NCBI GenBank assembly: GCA_003818595.1
Contig: RPQV01000079.1
Span: 1 to 10,116, forward strand
Direction of reading: 5' to 3'
DNA from: Calditrichota bacterium
Lineage (GTDB): Bacteria; Zhuqueibacterota; Zhuqueibacteria; Residuimicrobiales; Krinioviventaceae
Length of the DNA stretch: 10,116 bases
Of the stretch, positions 7,254 through 10,116 are shown piece by piece. The notes below the pieces were generated by a model, which ran no database searches, was not told where the DNA came from, and saw only the letters and a program-made list of their open reading frames with translations. Position numbers and translations under genes: made by a program. Every line of letters begins with the position of its first letter. The first letter of the stretch is position 1.

Positions 7254-8387
7254 CTATTTTTTTTCTTCCATAACAATCTTGGAAGACTTGTCCCGTTCCT
7301 TTTTTTCTTTCTCAGCCTGCAGGCGTTCAACTTCCTGGCGGGCGGCTTCAGTTTTGCGCTTTTCATGTTCGAGCTGCAATTTCAGCGTCCGCCGTTTTTC
7401 CTCCCTGATTTCCTGAAGTGTTTGTGTATGCATATCATACAACGAAGTCGGCAGAACGAGAAATCGCAGACCCAGATAAATCCGCCATCCCGGATAGTTC
7501 GGTGCGCCTGAAAACGCGACGCGCGGCGGAACAGTGGTTTCGCGGTTTTCAGATAACCGCAGATCTGCGTTGGTATAAAATTTAAAACGAGGGTGTGGTT
7601 TGTACCCAATACTGACATTCATAAACAGGTAATTCTCGCGACCCGCAGCTCCTGCCGGTGGTTGAGTGATCCACGAGATTCCATAAACCTCGAGACCATA
7701 ATCGAATAATTGCGTGGGGAATTCCAATCCCAGAGCGTAATTGAATGATTGACTGGGTTTAGTCACATAACTATATTCTCTAGGCAATCCCTCAACCAGA
7801 TTAACTCCTTTATCAAGATGATTCCAGTAGCCAATGTTGGTGTGAATGCGGTAATCATTTTTAAGATCAGCCGCAGCATAACGCCAGGTCAGAATTCCAC
7901 TGACGCCGAATTCAAATCGGCCTGAAGAATAATCCTCATAAACGATGTTATATTGAGAACCAAGCGGCAATCTGGTTCCGATATTAAATCCCAACCATAA
8001 AGGCTTTTTTTCGATGCGATAATTGCCAAATTTGAAATCCAGCAATGCATCGCCGATGAGATCCTCCCCCTTATCCTGATGAGTATCTTGATACAGAATT
8101 GGACTGAGTGCTATCGACAGGTGGTTACTGACCCCGTAATTAAAACTGGCAATTTGCTGAACGACCCAAATTGTACTCCCCGATTCGATACCCAATGTTG
8201 GATACTCGAATTCAGCGCTTTTGCCCCAGAAACGAATCTGGCCTTGCAGCCAAAATTGTCCCTTGCGTGTTGTAAATGCCGACTTGGTATGGGGCAGTCC
8301 CTTGCCGCCATTAACAACTATAGCCGGCAAAACCTCAACTCCCATCAATAATACCAGACCTATCAGCCAGAATCGCGACAACTTCAT
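7254..8387 (-). CDS. Outer-membrane beta-barrel-like protein with C-terminal coiled-coil tail
   Basis: Family not recognised by name. The 377 residues begin with a clear signal peptide (MKLSRFWLIGLVLLMGVEVLPA, 1-22). Residues about 40-312 are rich in alternating polar and aromatic residues, as in transmembrane beta-strands: FWLQGQIRFW, NHLSIALSPILY, LWLGFNIGTRLPLGS, FEFGVSGILTW, NYALGLEFP, YLFMNVSIGY, WRIYLGLRFLVLP. After the last strand come about 60 highly charged residues (about 317-377, rich in E, K, R and Q with leucine heptads) that look like a single long alpha-helix or coiled coil. Since the last strand of a barrel ends on the periplasmic side, the tail would lie in the periplasm. The start at 8387 is set by GGAGGA four bases upstream; an upstream extension of 26 codons is open but would precede the signal peptide. 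The gene lies 168 bases after the PorV-like gene and 147 bases before exbB. A role in transport or envelope anchoring is only inferred. Confidence 0.7.
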   Translation of the reverse strand: MKLSRFWLIGLVLLMGVEVLPAIVVNGGKGLPHTKSAFTTRKGQFWLQGQIRFWGKSAEFEYPTLGIESGSTIWVVQQIASFNYGVSNHLSIALSPILYQDTHQDKGEDLIGDALLDFKFGNYRIEKKPLWLGFNIGTRLPLGSQYNIVYEDYSSGRFEFGVSGILTWRYAAADLKNDYRIHTNIGYWNHLDKGVNLVEGLPREYSYVTKPSQSFNYALGLEFPTQLFDYGLEVYGISWITQPPAGAAGRENYLFMNVSIGYKPHPRFKFYTNADLRLSENRETTVPPRVAFSGAPNYPGWRIYLGLRFLVLPTSLYDMHTQTLQEIREEKRRTLKLQLEHEKRKTEAARQEVERLQAEKEKKERDKSSKIVMEEKK

Positions 8388-8391
8388 TTTA

Positions 8392-8397
8392 TCCTCC
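8392..8397 (-). promoter_or_regulatory. Ribosome binding site that fixes the barrel-protein start
   Basis: GGAGGA on the minus strand lies four bases before ATG 8387-8385. The in-frame ATG at 8399 is immediately upstream of this Shine-Dalgarno sequence, and the farther start at 8465 has no such site, so 8387 is the likely start and gives a clean signal peptide. Confidence 0.75.
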
Positions 8398-8434
8398 ATG
8401 GCAGGCGCGCTATTGTCACATACTGATTCAATGA

Positions 8435-8480
8435 ATTCCTGATGGAATAGGACGCGTCGTTGCATTTCTGATGGAAATGC
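8435..8480 (-). repeat. Two similar inverted repeats in the leader of the barrel gene
   Basis: ATTCC-TGAT-GGAAT (8435-8448) and GCATTTC-TGATG-GAAATGC (8462-8480), written on the plus strand, are perfect inverted repeats with 5- and 7-bp arms. Both contain the shared core CTGATGGAA (8439-8447 and 8468-8476), set 29 bp apart. They lie 48 to 93 bases before the start of the barrel gene. They could be RNA hairpins in its leader or paired operator sites; neither is shown. Confidence 0.5.
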
Positions 8481-8555
8481 TGCACTCTCTCAATTCGCCG
8501 TTCCGCCGTCTCTCTTTAGAACAACAGGTTCAGCAAGATTATTCTAAGACTTTGA

Positions 8556-9572
8556 TTATAAAGATATTGAACAACTGATCCTGTGAACCTGTGAAAAACT
8601 GTTGCTCGCAAATGCATAATCCGTATGTAGCCGTTTCCAATGTAATCCGGCGCCGGCAGTCAGTCCGTCATTGTTTTTTCCAATTCGCACTGCCAATGAA
8701 TATGCTGCAAGTTCAATGCCGTAGTAATTATAGGAGCCATACTTGTTTTGATTGGTGAAGAAAAAGTTTAAAACCCCTTGAGAAAACCACAATTGCTGGG
8801 AATAAGCGCAGCCGAAAAACAGCGTACGAGGAATACGGTCATGATGCTGAGTGCTCCAAACAACGGCGGTCTGAGTGATGTCTAAAACGGAAAAGCCAAA
8901 AGTCAATTCGCCCAGTTGCCGCTGATGTACAAGAGTGCCTAAATTAAATCGGATCATGGAGCCAATATCGATTCCCATGCCTGAAGCGGAAGCATCGCCC
9001 AATTTCTGCCGCAGTAATTTGAAATTGATACCCAAAGGAAAGGTGAAGGGAAGATCCCCGTACCACCAGCCCAAGGGGAGAATCGATTCCAAAGTTTTGG
9101 CAAATGAAAAATAAAAAACATCTTCCACATCCTGAAAAAATCCCAACGGACTCCCATTCGGACGCAGTTCAAGGTTGCTGTTCCTTTCACTGAATGACTT
9201 GCCTTTCAGCTCGGGATAAATTGGAATATCATCAACGGCAAAACGCGTCCAGTTTATAGACAGCACTCCACCACCTTGTATGGGCATGGCAAATCCCATA
9301 TAGTTATATGTCGCCATTGGATCGGCGAAACTGCCGAAGGTCGGAGCATACATTAAATTTATATGAGGTTTTTTCAGCATACCGAGCGAAGCGGGATTAT
9401 AATAAAAAGTCTCTCCCGTATTCACCATCGCCGCCGCAGCGCCGCCGAGAGCAAGAGGTCGCGCCCCAATTCCCAATTCCATAGCGGAACCGGCATAACG
9501 GTCCGAAGCAGGAGAAATGGACGATATCATTAACAGCAAGAGGCTGAATTTTAAAAACCGTTTCATTTTCAT
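8556..9572 (-). CDS. PorV/PorQ family outer-membrane protein
   Basis: A predicted FadL-like outer-membrane barrel of the PorV/PorQ (UPF0164-related) family. PorV carries type IX secretion cargo from the translocon to the sortase, while PorQ is part of the attachment machinery at the surface. The 338 residues begin with a signal peptide (about 1-22, ending ISPAS). The family's N-terminal hatch-like signature follows: AMELGIGARPLALGGAAAAM at 30-49, then TGETFYYNPASLGML at 52-66. The rest is a run of amphipathic beta-strands up to the C-terminal HRISCSISL. Its length is nearer PorQ, but its position one base after a gene ending in a type IX-like C-terminal domain favours a PorV-like role. Two ATGs (9572 and 9566) are possible; the first is taken, one base after the upstream TGA. 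Confidence 0.8.
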   Translation of the reverse strand: MKMKRFLKFSLLLLMISSISPASDRYAGSAMELGIGARPLALGGAAAAMVNTGETFYYNPASLGMLKKPHINLMYAPTFGSFADPMATYNYMGFAMPIQGGGVLSINWTRFAVDDIPIYPELKGKSFSERNSNLELRPNGSPLGFFQDVEDVFYFSFAKTLESILPLGWWYGDLPFTFPLGINFKLLRQKLGDASASGMGIDIGSMIRFNLGTLVHQRQLGELTFGFSVLDITQTAVVWSTQHHDRIPRTLFFGCAYSQQLWFSQGVLNFFFTNQNKYGSYNYYGIELAAYSLAVRIGKNNDGLTAGAGLHWKRLHTDYAFASNSFSQVHRISCSISL

Positions 9573-9573
9573 T

Positions 9574-10116
9574 TCACTTTACTTTAGCAATGGCGCCGTC
9601 TATTGTATAGTTTTTACCGACGGCGGTTGCTGATAATCTATAGAAATAGACGCCGTTGGCCACTTGATAACCCTCTTCATCCAAGCCATCCCAAAGCACT
9701 TCGTGATAATCAGCGCTTAACGGATTGGCATCATCAAATATCTCGTTGGGTGTGATATTTCGAATCAATCTGCCGGAAGCAGTGAATATTTTGAGAGACA
9801 TCTCTTCCGCAGGAGCGGTGAAGAGATAGGCAAATCGCGTCTCATCCTTGAATGGATTGGGATAATTCCCCAACATTTGTATGGCGAAATGTTCCGCAAT
9901 GCGAAGATAAATCTCTCTTTCCGGGGAGATGTTTTGATTACAGTCTGTAGTCTGTACCGTTAATATCTGCTCACCCGGTGTCAGCTGCGGATTGAAGCTG
10001 ATCACAATCTGATTCCCATCCAGGATCGAGTCCGGCAGTGCGACTTCTTCCGGCGGAGCAGGCTTGCCATTCAGCATAATGGATATTTTCCCTTCCGTGA
10101 GGTCAATACCGTTGGA
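9574..10116 (-). CDS. C-terminus of a large secreted protein with FlgD-like / type IX sorting domain (cut by window edge)
   Basis: The last 180 residues of a protein whose frame is open to the right edge. Residues 1-73 look like an Ig-like beta-sandwich (SNGIDLTEGKISIMLNG ... LTPGEQILTVQTTDCNQN ... EIYLRI). Residues about 79-180 are a FlgD-Ig-like/type IX C-terminal domain: LGNYPNPFKDETRFAY at 82-97, SLKIFTASGRLIRNI at 107-121, VLWDGLDEEG at 140-149, NGVYFYRL at 154-161. This pair of domains is often seen at the end of gingipain-type (C25) PorU-like proteases in Calditrichota-like genomes, and the next gene is PorV-like, so a PorU-like sortase is a reasonable guess. No protease residues are inside the window. 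A structural or other cargo protein remains equally open. The methionine at 10077 is internal. Confidence 0.75.
   Translation of the reverse strand, partial: SNGIDLTEGKISIMLNGKPAPPEEVALPDSILDGNQIVISFNPQLTPGEQILTVQTTDCNQNISPEREIYLRIAEHFAIQMLGNYPNPFKDETRFAYLFTAPAEEMSLKIFTASGRLIRNITPNEIFDDANPLSADYHEVLWDGLDEEGYQVANGVYFYRLSATAVGKNYTIDGAIAKVK

Noticed and set aside
8388..8465. Extended start of the barrel protein at 8465
   Set aside because: The extra 26 residues precede a normal signal peptide, and a strong GGAGGA sits just before the ATG at 8387.
8581..8595. Tandem repeat CTGTGAAC CTGTGAAA
   Set aside because: Only two 8-bp units within the coding end of the PorV-like gene; explained by chance or codon content.

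Overview
The window looks like chromosome from a Gram-negative diderm of the Fibrobacterota-Chlorobiota-Bacteroidota (FCB) superphylum, probably a Calditrichota/KSB1-like lineage rather than Bacteroidota proper. The reasons are: a PorV/PorQ-type outer-membrane protein directly behind a large secreted protein that ends in a FlgD-like/type IX sorting domain (YPNPF ... WDGLDEEG ... NGVYFYR); an SecD with the GLDLQGG motif; and two visible promoters that resemble the ordinary -35/-10 type (TTGACA-N17-TATATT for secD, TTGCCC-N17-TATCTT for exbB) rather than the TTTG/TAnnTTTG type of Bacteroidota. The phylum is an inference. No mobile element, CRISPR array, tRNA or rRNA was seen.

Layout from left to right. 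Positions 1-663 (minus) hold the N-terminal 221 residues of SecD, running off the left edge. A 101-bp divergent gap (664-764) carries its promoter and the leader of a plus-strand NhaC-type Na+/H+ antiporter (765-2207). The antiporter gene converges on, and overlaps by 54 bp, an auxin-efflux-carrier family permease (2154-3104, minus). From there to the right edge every gene is on the minus strand. In transcription order they are: a secreted protein with FlgD-like C-terminus (9574-10116, partial), a PorV/PorQ family protein (8556-9572), an outer-membrane beta-barrel protein with a charged coiled-coil tail (7254-8387), ExbB (6483-7106), ExbD (6071-6481), a 982-residue exported GH123/DUF4091-type glycoside hydrolase (3106-6054) and the permease.

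How the genes may work together: the right part is an envelope and secretion block (secreted cargo or sortase plus PorV-like shuttle, then an unusual barrel protein). Next comes a proton-driven ExbB-ExbD motor with no TonB gene beside it, then a large exported carbohydrate-active enzyme translationally close to exbD, then a permease. Three junctions are spaced by exactly one base between stop and start, which suggests coupled translation. Points worth a second look are the barrel-plus-coiled-coil protein next to a TonB-less motor, a perfect hairpin that contains the exbD stop and ends one base before the hydrolase ATG, a pair of similar inverted repeats in the leader of the barrel gene, and the antisense overlap of nhaC with the permease. 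No gap longer than 300 bp lacks a gene.
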